Positions 53,169-62,092 of a stretch of 64,000 bases of DNA are shown here, piece after piece. This DNA is from Agrobacterium tumefaciens (GTDB lineage Bacteria; Pseudomonadota; Alphaproteobacteria; Rhizobiales; Rhizobiaceae), in contig NZ_SUPW01000006.1 of assembly GCF_013337285.1 (NCBI RefSeq), forward strand, positions 248,001 through 312,000, read 5' to 3'. A program made the translations under genes and the position numbers. The notes below the pieces were generated by a model. It worked only from the letters and a program-made list of their open reading frames with translations, searched no databases and was not told the DNA's origin. Position 1 is the first letter of the stretch. The number at the start of each line of letters is the position of its first letter.

Positions 53169-54362
53169 CTATACCGAAAGCGTATTGCCCACCTCATTTT
53201 CGGCCCAGTCATGCGCCCAGCTGGCGCGTGAGCAATAACCCCGACTGCCATCCTCGCCGAAAAACACGCCGGCCCAGAGCGGTATCGCATCGTCCGTCAG
53301 AACCCAGCCGCCGGAATCGCCCTGTGTCGGCACGGGGGTGACGAGATGCCCCAGGGCGCCGCCGATCGGCAGGCTCGGCTGTGGCCGAAGTTCGATCTGG
53401 TCGCGAAAACAATAGGTCGACGTGCCGTCGGTGAAAGCGTAGCTAATCGCCAGCGAGCCGAGCTTGCATTTATAGACGCCGCTTTTACCTCTCAGTGTCA
53501 CATTCTGCCCCGGCGTCAGGCTGGCGGCCACCCCGCCCAATGATGACGATGCCGGTGCGGCGCTCAGCTCGATCAGCGAAAAATCGAACATGTTCACAGG
53601 CGGATCGTTGCCAGGGTAGGGGGTGGGCATCGGTAGCGCCACCGGATCGCAGACCGTCCTTGCCGGCAGAGGGTGGAGCTTCGTGTGGTATTTGGCAGTG
53701 CCGATCCGGCTTCCCGACGCATCGAAAATATCGTCGCCGCTTTGGGCGACATGAGCGCAGGTCATACCATATTTTTTGTTGCTGAGACTGTCCGTCAGCG
53801 TTCCGCCATAGGTGCCGGATGCGCCCGCATTGGTGGTGATCTCATCGCCCGCCGCAAAGGCAAGCCTTGCCCTCGGGCGCTCTTGGATACGCGCGTAGGC
53901 AGGGCTTTGGTTGATAAGGGTGGTCAAGTTGCGCAAGGCCGCCAGGTTATCGTCTTCTTCCGCTGTGGTGGGGTTTTTTACCGGCGTCTTCAATGGTCCG
54001 TAGACGATTGTCATCATGACCGGGCCGCTTTTCTCGGGGTGTGGAATTGCGTTCCACAGGGAAACCTTGCGCGTGAGGTCGCGGCGTCTGTATCCCTGAT
54101 AGGGAAGCTGAAGCGGCCAATAGGGAAGAGAGAAGGGCGCACCCCACCGGTCGTGCAAGGGGCTTTGGTCGAGCAGATAGTCATAGAAGTAGCGTTCGTT
54201 GTCCGGCACCACACCATCTTCCAGATCGTAAAGCAGCATCCACACCGGATCCACATCGAGTGTGAAGCCGTGGACGATGGGGATTTCCGAGGCCTGGCGC
54301 GCGAGTTGCGTCATGGCTTCGGAAGCGTCGAAATAGCCGCGCAGTTCCTCATAGGTCGGCAT
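53169..54362 (-). CDS. Uncharacterised protein with chymotrypsin-fold serine protease domain
   Basis: A 397-residue protein with no signal peptide. The second half (about 165-397) reads as a trypsin/chymotrypsin-like domain: histidine H204 in GMTCAHVAQSG, aspartate D260 in NMFDFSLIEL and serine S350 in TQGDSGGWVL, in the order and spacing of the family triad. The first 165 residues (tryptophan- and tyrosine-rich, then a helical stretch) match no family that I recognise. Six bases separate it from the upstream small membrane protein gene, so the two form one unit. Function unknown; it could be a regulated protease effector acting at the membrane. Confidence 0.75.
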   Translation of the reverse strand: MPTYEELRGYFDASEAMTQLARQASEIPIVHGFTLDVDPVWMLLYDLEDGVVPDNERYFYDYLLDQSPLHDRWGAPFSLPYWPLQLPYQGYRRRDLTRKVSLWNAIPHPEKSGPVMMTIVYGPLKTPVKNPTTAEEDDNLAALRNLTTLINQSPAYARIQERPRARLAFAAGDEITTNAGASGTYGGTLTDSLSNKKYGMTCAHVAQSGDDIFDASGSRIGTAKYHTKLHPLPARTVCDPVALPMPTPYPGNDPPVNMFDFSLIELSAAPASSSLGGVAASLTPGQNVTLRGKSGVYKCKLGSLAISYAFTDGTSTYCFRDQIELRPQPSLPIGGALGHLVTPVPTQGDSGGWVLTDDAIPLWAGVFFGEDGSRGYCSRASWAHDWAENEVGNTLSV

Positions 54363-54368
54363 CGGCGC

Positions 54369-54830
54369 TTACTCCGGTTTGGGTTCGAAAAACCCCGCGA
54401 CGAAGGTGAAGATCGGCGCGAGCAGGCCGGCCGCGAAAACGCTGTACCAGCCGTGCACGAGAAACACCGAGCCGCTCAGCGTATAGGCCCAGAGCACGAA
54501 GGCGATGGTGGAAATGCTGGCGTTCAAAAGCCACGGTTGGCCCGGCAGTTTGCGACGGTGAAGATAGATCGGTGTGCCGACGATGCCGAGGCCCAGAATG
54601 ATCCAGCTGACGATCACTGCCTGCATGGGAACGACACTATCCGCCGTCAGCAAGCTCAGTCCATAGTGGGAATTGACCATTTTATCGACCGCGACGTAAA
54701 GGGCGACCGATTCCGCCGGAATATATTTGATAAGGCGATCGCGATAATCGTCAGGCGGCAGGTTTTTCAACGATTTGGCGCCGGCCAGACGTCCGATGAT
54801 CGCACTTTGTGGCACAACAAGTCTCACCAT
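54369..54830 (-). CDS. Uncharacterised small membrane protein, partner of the protease-like gene
   Basis: A 153-residue protein. A soluble N-terminal part contains DDYRDRLIKYIPAESVALYVAVDKM, an amphipathic helix, followed by three membrane helices (about residues 78-100, 107-126 and 130-148) with a charged HRRKLPGQP loop between the first two. The ATG at 54830 is taken as start; a TTG at 54866 is also in frame. No enzymatic motif is visible. It may anchor or control the protease-like protein encoded 6 bases downstream. Confidence 0.7.
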   Translation of the reverse strand: MVRLVVPQSAIIGRLAGAKSLKNLPPDDYRDRLIKYIPAESVALYVAVDKMVNSHYGLSLLTADSVVPMQAVIVSWIILGLGIVGTPIYLHRRKLPGQPWLLNASISTIAFVLWAYTLSGSVFLVHGWYSVFAAGLLAPIFTFVAGFFEPKPE

Positions 54831-55024
54831 GACGCTTGCCTGCTTAAAATTGTTGAACCAAAACAAAGTAATAAATGTGAATATTTTTTGAATGTATACT
54901 ATAGGAAGCGAAGAGTCTATTGCGTATGGGTGTATATTTTGTTGAATATAGGCGATGACAGTGTATTCATTTGCGCCGCAGCGTGAGGCAAGGGCTGTCG
55001 TGTGAAAATCTCACATCTGAAAGC
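54831..55024 (-). promoter_or_regulatory. AT-rich upstream region of the protease-like/membrane pair
   Basis: About the first 140 bases are clearly richer in A and T than any neighbouring segment, with stretches such as TATACTATAG and TATATTTTGTTG. The promoter of the two-gene unit must lie here. The composition break suggests that the unit was acquired or that the region is bound by a silencing protein; neither can be shown by sequence alone. Confidence 0.45.
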
Positions 55025-55049
55025 CGTTCCGGGCTTGGACCGGAACGGT
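55025..55049 (-). terminator. Terminator of the M20 amidohydrolase gene
   Basis: CCGTTCCGG (55025-55033) and CCGGAACGG (55041-55049) form a perfect 9-pair stem with a 7-base loop, 5 bases after the amidohydrolase stop on the minus strand, followed by CTTTC. Confidence 0.65.
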
Positions 55050-55054
55050 CTTAT

Positions 55055-56227
55055 TCATTCCACTGCCAGTTCCTGCTCGACCAGTGTCGCCCAAAAGGCC
55101 ACACCCGGCACGATGGCCATGTCGTTGAAGTCATACGAGGTATTGTGGTGCAGCGCGCCATCCACCGCAGGACCGTTGCCGAGCCAGACGTAGCAACCGG
55201 GGGCTTCACCCGCGAAGAAGGCGAAGTCGTCGCCGGCGGTCGAGGGTGGGAAGGCGGTGCGGGCTTTGGTGCCGAACACTGTTTTTGCGGCCCTCAACGC
55301 CCGCTTCGTCGCTTCCGTCTCGTTGATGACGGGGGGGATGCGGCGGATGAATTCATAATGTGCCTCGATGCCGAACATCGCTGCCGTGCCTTTGGCGAGC
55401 CTGCCGATTTCCGCTTCCAGCTGGTCGCGCACCTCAGGTGCATAGGCGCGCGCCGTGCCGCCGATTTCGACGAGATCGGGAATGACGTTGAGTGCCTTGG
55501 GGTCACCCGCCTGCACCGAACAGGCGCTGACCACGGCGGGCTGCAGCGGATCGATCACACGGCCGACGATCGTTTGCAGCGAGGCGAGGAAGGTGCCTGC
55601 CGCCGTTATCGGGTCACGGCCGAGATGTGGTTTGGCGCCATGGGTGCCTATACCCTTGAAGGTCACGCGCCAGCTGTCGGAAGAGGCAAGCTGCGGGCCT
55701 TCCACCACCGCCATTTCGTCGATGGCTAAGCCCGGCATATTGTGCAGGCCATAAACGGCATCGCAGGGGAACAGCGAGAAAAGCCCGTCCTCCACCATTT
55801 TCTTCGCACCACCACGGCCTTCTTCGGCCGGCTGGAAGATGAAATGCACGGTGCCGGAAAAATCGCGGGTCTTTGCAAGATTGCGCGCAGCACCCAGCAG
55901 CATGGCGGTGTGGCCATCATGGCCGCACGCATGCATTTTGCCGGGAAATTTCGATTTATAGGGCCTGTCGGGTACTTCCGGCATGGCAAGCGCATCCATA
56001 TCGGCACGCAGGCCGATGCTGCGGGTGCCGTTGCCCACCTGCAGGGTGCCGACGACGCCGGTGCCGCCAAGACCGCGATGCACCTTCAGCCCGGCCCGTT
56101 CCAGAAGATCGGCGACGATGGCGCTGGTTCTCTCCTCTTCGAAGCCCAGTTCCGGATGCGCGTGCAGATCGTGGCGAAGCTCCGTCAGGAATGGCAGGTC
56201 CTCACCGATCCGGTCCAGCAGTCTCAT
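55055..56227 (-). CDS. M20 family amidohydrolase (hippurate hydrolase-like)
   Basis: A 390-residue metallo-aminoacylase/carboxypeptidase. Metal-binding motifs: LRADMDAL, MHACGHDGHTAML, FQPAEEGRGGAKKM and the final LHHNTSYDFND; the dimerisation domain includes GIGTHGAKPHLGRDPI. It hydrolyses N-acyl amino acids or related amides. The start at 56227 has AAGGA 11 bases upstream; the frame remains open upstream but that part does not resemble the family. It is divergent from the phosphoribosyltransferase gene. Confidence 0.88.
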   Translation of the reverse strand: MRLLDRIGEDLPFLTELRHDLHAHPELGFEEERTSAIVADLLERAGLKVHRGLGGTGVVGTLQVGNGTRSIGLRADMDALAMPEVPDRPYKSKFPGKMHACGHDGHTAMLLGAARNLAKTRDFSGTVHFIFQPAEEGRGGAKKMVEDGLFSLFPCDAVYGLHNMPGLAIDEMAVVEGPQLASSDSWRVTFKGIGTHGAKPHLGRDPITAAGTFLASLQTIVGRVIDPLQPAVVSACSVQAGDPKALNVIPDLVEIGGTARAYAPEVRDQLEAEIGRLAKGTAAMFGIEAHYEFIRRIPPVINETEATKRALRAAKTVFGTKARTAFPPSTAGDDFAFFAGEAPGCYVWLGNGPAVDGALHHNTSYDFNDMAIVPGVAFWATLVEQELAVE

Positions 56228-56427
56228 GGGCAGCTTGTCCTTGAATATGGGAAAAACCCGCGTCATAGGTGGGTTTGTCCGAATGCCTGTTGCTTTGTTC
56301 CCTTCTAGCTGAAAAAGCCAATGAAATGAACCCGCCGCATGTCTGCGGTTGTTGAATTCTGAATATGCCGAACGGGCTGAAAACCGCTGTCGCGTGTCGC
56401 CGCCCTGTTCCTGAAAGAAGATGAAAG

Positions 56428-57123
56428 ATGCCGCCATCCACATCATCGCCCGCAGCGCCACACGAATTCTGGCAGGATATTCATCCGCCTCGTGCCTTCG
56501 AAACGGCCGGCCCGCATTCGGCATTCTTTCCGGCGGAACTGGATGACGACAGGCAGATCTGCCTGCCGATAAGGCCGCTGGCGGACGGCGAGCATGCGCT
56601 CGCCTCGCTCATCGTCAATCAGGCTTCTTTCGAGGTGCTGGAGGCGCTGGCGGCTGACCTTGCCCAAAAGCTTGCTCCCTTCGAGCCCGATGTCGTCATC
56701 GGCCTGCCGACGCTCGGTCTGACACTTGCCGCCGCCGTTGCCCGCCATCTTGGCCATTCCCGTTACGTACCGCTCGGCACCTCGCGCAAATTCTGGTATC
56801 TGGAGGAACTGTCGGTGCCCATGTCCTCCATCACGACCAAACAGGAAAAGCGGCTTTACATCGATCCGCGTATGTTGCCGCTGATCGAAGGCAGGCGGGT
56901 GGCGCTGGTGGATGATGTCATCTCCAGCGGCAGTTCCATCATTGCGGGTCTGTCGCTTCTCGCCTCGTCGGGCATCCGGCCGGTGGCGATCGGCGCGGCC
57001 ATGCTGCAATCGGACCGGTGGCGGGAAAAAATTGCCGCTTTCGGGCCGGAATGGCCGGAGCGGGTGAGGGGTGTTTTCACCACGCCGTTGCTGAAAAAAG
57101 CCGAAGGTGGCTGGCGGGCTTGA
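56428..57123 (+). CDS. Type I phosphoribosyltransferase
   Basis: A 231-residue PRTase-fold protein. The PRPP-binding loop is RVALVDDVISSGSSIIAGL, and VVIGLPTLGLTLAAAVARHLG is the first-helix/PPi loop region, like that of adenine/xanthine phosphoribosyltransferases. Most of this family salvage purine bases into nucleotides; some are regulators. The substrate hood is not diagnostic, so the base is uncertain. It stands alone between an amidohydrolase and a dipeptidase gene, 3.3 kb from the adenine deaminase operon. Confidence 0.78.
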   Translation: MPPSTSSPAAPHEFWQDIHPPRAFETAGPHSAFFPAELDDDRQICLPIRPLADGEHALASLIVNQASFEVLEALAADLAQKLAPFEPDVVIGLPTLGLTLAAAVARHLGHSRYVPLGTSRKFWYLEELSVPMSSITTKQEKRLYIDPRMLPLIEGRRVALVDDVISSGSSIIAGLSLLASSGIRPVAIGAAMLQSDRWREKIAAFGPEWPERVRGVFTTPLLKKAEGGWRA

Positions 57124-57328
57124 CGTTGCGCAAATTCCTGAAAAACGCAAGTGGTGATAATTTCATCATTGCCTAATTTGCGTCTTGCGAAGCCGCGAGA
57201 GATCGTCCTAAGATCACCTCCGACAGATTATAGCGCTCGGCGAAAAACGCGCCGGTTTGCTTTCGTTCGGTGTCATTCCGGCGTCTGCCCGCCCCCTTTG
57301 GTTTTGCCGCTTACTGGAATTTCTTAAC

Positions 57329-58384
57329 ATGCATGCAGTGTTCGACGGTCATAATGATGTGCTGCTTCGGTTGTGGCGCAACAGCAAGGCCGGGGCCGAT
57401 CCGGTTGCGGAATTCAAAAACGGTACGCGTGAAGGGCATATCGATGGTCCTCGCGCCAGGGCCGGCGGTCTTGGCGGCGGAATCTGCGCCATCTACATCC
57501 CCTCCGGTGACCTCATTTTGCAGGAGCCGGACGAAAGCGGCCACTACGACACGCCGCTCGCCGCGCCGCTGGAACGCTTGCCTTCGCTCGATATCGCCAT
57601 GGAGAAGGCGGCAATTGCGCTGAGGCTCGATCGCGCTGGCGCCTGGCGGCTTTGCCGTTCCACGGCCGATATCCGCAAGGCCTTTGCCGAGGATGTTTTC
57701 GCCGCCGTGCTGCACATAGAAGGCTGCGAGGCGATCGGTGCCGATCTCGATGCGCTCGAGGTATTTTACGCCGTCGGCCTGCGTTCGTTGGGTCCGGTCT
57801 GGAGCCGGCATAATGTTTTCGGCCACGGCGTTCCCTTTTCCTACCCCATGTCGCCCGATACTGCGCCCGGCCTCACCGATGCCGGTTTCGCGCTGGTGAA
57901 GGAATGCAACCGGCTCGGTATTCTGATCGATCTCGCGCATATCACCGAAAAAGGCTTCTGGGATGTGGCCAGGACCACCAACCAGCCGCTGATCGCCAGC
58001 CATTCCAACGCGCATGCGCTCACCCCCGTTGCTCGCAATCTCACCGACCGCCAGATGGACGCCATCAAGGATAGCCACGGTCTGGTTGGTCTCAACTATG
58101 CCGTGACGATGCTGCGGGCCGATGCGCGTGACATTGCCGACACGCCGCTTTCCGACATGGTGCGCCATATCGACTACATGGTGGAGCGCATGGGCATCGA
58201 CTGCGTGGCGCTCGGATCGGATTTCGACGGCGCAACCGTACCTGTCGGAATAGCCGATGCGAGCGGCAACCACAATCTGGTTGCGGCGCTGAAATCGGCG
58301 GGCTACGGTGATGGAGAACTTGCTAAAATATGCCAGGAAAACTGGCTGCGTGTTTTGTCTGAGGCCTGGCACGAGCCGGCCTGA
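57329..58384 (+). CDS. M19 family membrane-type dipeptidase
   Basis: A 351-residue zinc dipeptidase (renal dipeptidase fold): FDGHNDVL near the start, LHIEGCEAIGADLD with the bridging glutamate, DLAHITEKGFWD and LIASHSNAHAL with metal histidines, and ALGSDFDGATVP. It would split dipeptides, often with a D-residue on the C-terminal side, after uptake by the ABC system encoded next. The start at 57329 is chosen because the family opening follows directly; the frame is open for 24 more codons upstream. The 205-base gap before it (57124-57328) shows no clear element. Confidence 0.88.
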   Translation: MHAVFDGHNDVLLRLWRNSKAGADPVAEFKNGTREGHIDGPRARAGGLGGGICAIYIPSGDLILQEPDESGHYDTPLAAPLERLPSLDIAMEKAAIALRLDRAGAWRLCRSTADIRKAFAEDVFAAVLHIEGCEAIGADLDALEVFYAVGLRSLGPVWSRHNVFGHGVPFSYPMSPDTAPGLTDAGFALVKECNRLGILIDLAHITEKGFWDVARTTNQPLIASHSNAHALTPVARNLTDRQMDAIKDSHGLVGLNYAVTMLRADARDIADTPLSDMVRHIDYMVERMGIDCVALGSDFDGATVPVGIADASGNHNLVAALKSAGYGDGELAKICQENWLRVLSEAWHEPA

Positions 58385-58436
58385 GGGCACCACTAAAAGC
58401 GAATGAAATCAATCTTATAACAAAAGGGGAGATCCT

Positions 58437-60077
58437 ATGATCAAATCGCTCAACAAATCCATGCGTATCCTCAGCACCAGCGCCGCTCTGTCGCTGATGA
58501 TGCTGTCTGCGCCGCAAGCTTTTGCGGCCACTCCGGCCGATACGCTGGTCGAAGGTTTCGCCATCGACGACATCATCTCGCTTGATCCGGGTGAGGCTTT
58601 CGAGCTTTCCGCAGCGGAAGTCACCGGCAACACCTATAGCAAGCTGGTTTCCATCGATCTCAACGACACCTCCAAGGTCATTGGCGATCTGGCCGAGAGC
58701 TGGACGACCTCCGAGGATGGCCTCACCTACACCTTCAAGCTGAAATCCGGCCTGAAATTCGCCTCCGGCAACCCGATCACCGCTGACGATGTGGCGTTCT
58801 CGTTCGAACGCGCCGTCAAGCTCGACAAGTCGCCGGCATTCCTGTTGACGCAGTTCGGCCTCAAGGGCGACAACGTCAATGAAAAGGCCAAGGCTGCGGA
58901 CGCAAACACCTTCGTGCTGACGGTCGACAAGCCCTATGCGCCAAGCTTCGTGCTTAACGTGCTCACGGCCACCGTTGCTGCCGTGGTGGACAAGAAGCTG
59001 GTGACTGAAAAGGCGAAATCGGTAACCCCGACCGCCGAATACAAATACGACACCGATTTTGGCAATGCCTTCCTGAAGACCGGTTATGCCGGTTCCGGCC
59101 CCTACAAGATCCTTGGCTGGAAGGCCAATGAGTCGGTCGCTCTGGAAGTAAACCCGAATTATTACGGCGAAAAGCCGAAGCTGAAGCGCGTTGTCTATCG
59201 CCACATGAAGGAAAGCTCCGGCCAGCGTCTGGCGCTTGAAAACGGCGATATCGATATCGCCCGCAATCTTGAGCCAGGCGATATGGATGCCGTTTCCAAG
59301 AAGGACGGCCTCGCCGTCACTTCCGCGCCCAAGGGCACCGTCTATTATTTCAGCCTCAACCAGAAGAACGAGAACCTGAAGAAGCCTGAGGTCATCGAGG
59401 CCTTCAAATATCTCGTCGATTATGACGCGATCGGCGCGACCCTGATCAAGGGCATCGGCGAAGTCCACCAGACCTTCCTGCCGAAGGGCCAGCTCGGCGC
59501 GCTTGACGAGAACCCCTACAAGCTCGACGTCGCCAAGGCCAAGGAACTTCTCGCCAAGGCCGGCCTGAAGGACGGCTTCACCGTAACCATGGATGTGCGC
59601 AACACGCAGCCGGTGACTGGCATTGCCGAAAGCGTGCAGCAGACGCTGGCGCAGGCCGGCATCAAGCTCGAAATCATTCCGGGTGACGGCAAGCAGACGC
59701 TGACCAAATACCGCGCCCGCACGCATGACATCTATATCGGCCAGTGGGGTTCGGACTATTTCGATCCGAATTCGAATGCCGAAACCTTCACCATCAACTA
59801 CGACAATTCCGATGAAGGCAAGAACAAGACGCTCGCATGGCGCAATGCCTGGGACGTTCCTGACCTGACCAAGGAAACGCAGTCGGCGCTTCTGGAAAAA
59901 GACACCGCCAAGCGTGCCGCCATTTATGAAAACCTGCAGAAGGAAGTTCTGGCGAAGGGTCCTTTCGTCATCATCTTCCAGCAGACGGAAGTGGCCGGTT
60001 ATTCGAACAAGCTCAAGGGCCTGAAGCTTGGACCGAGCTTCGACACCAACTTCGTTTCGCCCATCTCCAAGGAATGA
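58437..60077 (+). CDS. Dipeptide/oligopeptide ABC transporter binding protein (DppA-like)
   Basis: A 546-residue family 5 solute-binding protein. Signal peptide up to about residue 31 (LSLMMLSAPQAFAA), then DTLVEGFAIDDIISLDPGEAFELSAAEVTGNTYSKL; the family blocks TSEDGLTYTFKLKSGLKFASG and NPNYYGEKPKLKRVVY. It delivers peptides to the permeases that follow. A strong ribosome site AGGGGAG lies 6 bases upstream and the gene follows the dipeptidase by 52 bases. Confidence 0.9.
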   Translation: MIKSLNKSMRILSTSAALSLMMLSAPQAFAATPADTLVEGFAIDDIISLDPGEAFELSAAEVTGNTYSKLVSIDLNDTSKVIGDLAESWTTSEDGLTYTFKLKSGLKFASGNPITADDVAFSFERAVKLDKSPAFLLTQFGLKGDNVNEKAKAADANTFVLTVDKPYAPSFVLNVLTATVAAVVDKKLVTEKAKSVTPTAEYKYDTDFGNAFLKTGYAGSGPYKILGWKANESVALEVNPNYYGEKPKLKRVVYRHMKESSGQRLALENGDIDIARNLEPGDMDAVSKKDGLAVTSAPKGTVYYFSLNQKNENLKKPEVIEAFKYLVDYDAIGATLIKGIGEVHQTFLPKGQLGALDENPYKLDVAKAKELLAKAGLKDGFTVTMDVRNTQPVTGIAESVQQTLAQAGIKLEIIPGDGKQTLTKYRARTHDIYIGQWGSDYFDPNSNAETFTINYDNSDEGKNKTLAWRNAWDVPDLTKETQSALLEKDTAKRAAIYENLQKEVLAKGPFVIIFQQTEVAGYSNKLKGLKLGPSFDTNFVSPISKE

Positions 60078-60095
60078 TCCGGAAGGATCGGTCTC

Positions 60096-61163
60096 TTGAG
60101 CATCGTTGAAGCAAACAGCAGGGCAAGGCACGGCAAACGCCGTGCCAACGCCCGCACCAAAGCCATTCTCGGCTTCGCCATCACCGTCATCACCACCTTT
60201 CTGGGGCTGATGGCGGTGACGTTTTTCATTGGCCGCGTCATTCCGATCGATCCCGCTCTGGCGATCGTCGGTGACCGTGCGCCCGCCCATGTGGTGGAGC
60301 GCGTACGGGAAGAGCTCGGCCTCAACCTGCCGCTCTGGCAACAGTTTTTCCTTTACCTGAAGCAGGCGCTTTCGGGTGATTTCGGCATTTCCGTGCTCAC
60401 CACCAATCCGGTGATGGAGGATATCAAGCGGGTTTTCCCCGCCACGATCGAGCTTGCCACGCTCGGCACCATCATCGGTGCGGTGTTCGGCATTCCGCTC
60501 GGCGTCCTTGCCGCCGTCAAGCGCGGCAGCTTTGCCGACCAGATCGTGCGCGTCATCGGCCTCATCGGTTATTCCGTGCCTATTTTCTGGCTCGGCCTTC
60601 TGGCGCTGCTGTTTTTCTACGCCCGCCTGCAATGGGTGGCGTATCCTGGCCGCATGGACATCGTCTACGAATTCACCTTCACGCCGATCACCGGTTTCTT
60701 TTTGATCGACGCGATCTGGCAACGGCAATGGGACGTGTTGTGGGACCTGTTCCGCCACATCATCCTGCCTGCCTGCCTGCTCGGATATTTTTCGCTGGCC
60801 TATATCAGCCGCATGACGCGTTCATTCATGCTGAACGAGCTTAGCCAGGAATATATCGTTGCTGCGCGCGCCAAGGGGTTGTCGGAAACCCGCATCATCT
60901 GGTTCCACGCGCTGCGCAATGCCGCCGTGCCGCTGGTGACCGTGATTGCGCTGTCCTATGCAGGTCTATTGGAAGGTTCGGTGCTGACCGAAACCATCTT
61001 CGCCTGGCCGGGGCTCGGCCTCTACATCACCAATTCCCTGCAGAATGCGGATATGAACGCCGTTCTCGGTGGCACGATCGTGATCGGCGCCATCTTCGTC
61101 GGCATTAATATCTTTTCCGATCTGCTTTACCGGACGCTCGATCCAAGGACGCGCAGCCGATGA
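60096..61163 (+). CDS. Dipeptide ABC transporter permease (DppB-like)
   Basis: A 355-residue permease with six membrane helices. It has the family GLIGYSVPIFWLGLLALLFF and the coupling stretch EYIVAARAKGLSETRIIWFHALRNAAVPLVT. It begins with TTG: no ATG or GTG near the expected position is in frame, and GGAAGGA lies 10 bases before the TTG. It overlaps the next permease gene by 4 bases. Confidence 0.88.
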   Translation: MSIVEANSRARHGKRRANARTKAILGFAITVITTFLGLMAVTFFIGRVIPIDPALAIVGDRAPAHVVERVREELGLNLPLWQQFFLYLKQALSGDFGISVLTTNPVMEDIKRVFPATIELATLGTIIGAVFGIPLGVLAAVKRGSFADQIVRVIGLIGYSVPIFWLGLLALLFFYARLQWVAYPGRMDIVYEFTFTPITGFFLIDAIWQRQWDVLWDLFRHIILPACLLGYFSLAYISRMTRSFMLNELSQEYIVAARAKGLSETRIIWFHALRNAAVPLVTVIALSYAGLLEGSVLTETIFAWPGLGLYITNSLQNADMNAVLGGTIVIGAIFVGINIFSDLLYRTLDPRTRSR

Positions 61164-62092
61164 CGATTTCGACCGATACATTGAAACCTTACAGCCGCGA
61201 ATGGCTGCTCTCCGACCGACCGGCCTCGCGCAAACAGGCCCGGCTTGGCCGCGCCTACGTCATCTGGCGGCGGTTTTCGGAAAACCGGCTGGCGCTGCTC
61301 GGCCTCGGTATCATTGCGGCTCTGCTATTCGTGGCGCTGTTTGCCAATGTGCTGGCGCCGCACAACCCCGTGCAGGGCGATCTGCGCAATGCCCGGCTTT
61401 TGCCGCCCGGCACTGCGGGTTATCTTCTCGGCACCGATGATCAGGGGCGGGATATTCTCTCGCGCCTCATCCACGGGTCACGGCTGACGCTGTTCGTGGT
61501 GCTGCTGGTGGCGATTATCGCCGCGCCCATCGGGCTGATCGTCGGCACCGTCTCGGGTTATGCCGGCGGCTGGGTCGATGCCATCCTGATGCGCATCACC
61601 GATATCTTCCTTGCCTTCCCGAAGCTCGTCCTGGCGCTGGCGCTGGTGGCGGCTCTGGGGCCAGGCATCGAAAATGCGGTGCTGGCTATCGCCGTCACCT
61701 CATGGCCGCCCTATGCGCGTATCGCGCGCGCTGAAACCATGACCTTCCGCAATTCCGATTTCATCGCGGCGGTGAAGCTCATGGGCGCTTCGCCCTTCCG
61801 CATCGTGCTGAAACACGTCATGCCGCTGTGCATGTCGTCGCTTATCGTGCGCGTCACACTCGATATGGCGGGCATTATCCTCACCGCCGCCGGTCTCGGT
61901 TTCCTTGGCCTCGGCGCGCAGCCGCCGCTGCCGGAATGGGGGGCGATGATCGCTTCAGGCCGCCGTTTCATTCTCGATCAATGGTGGGTTGCCGCCATGC
62001 CGGGTATCGCGATCCTGATCGTCAGCCTCGGTTTCAACCTTCTGGGCGACGGCCTGCGCGATGCGCTGGACCCCAAGGAGGCGGGCCAATGA
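61160..62092 (+). CDS. Dipeptide ABC transporter permease (DppC-like)
   Basis: A 310-residue permease: N-terminal membrane anchor near residues 40-60, HNPVQGDLRNARLLPPGTAGYLLGTDDQGRDILSRLIHGSR as the family opening, and DFIAAVKLMGASPFRIVLKHVMPLCMSSL as coupling helix. It overlaps the preceding permease and the following ATPase genes by 4 bases each. Confidence 0.91.
   Translation: MTISTDTLKPYSREWLLSDRPASRKQARLGRAYVIWRRFSENRLALLGLGIIAALLFVALFANVLAPHNPVQGDLRNARLLPPGTAGYLLGTDDQGRDILSRLIHGSRLTLFVVLLVAIIAAPIGLIVGTVSGYAGGWVDAILMRITDIFLAFPKLVLALALVAALGPGIENAVLAIAVTSWPPYARIARAETMTFRNSDFIAAVKLMGASPFRIVLKHVMPLCMSSLIVRVTLDMAGIILTAAGLGFLGLGAQPPLPEWGAMIASGRRFILDQWWVAAMPGIAILIVSLGFNLLGDGLRDALDPKEAGQ

Noticed and set aside
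58323-60758. An 811-codon open frame on the minus strand opposite the peptide binding protein
   Set aside because: The plus-strand gene has a signal peptide, ribosome site and family motifs; the antisense frame has none.
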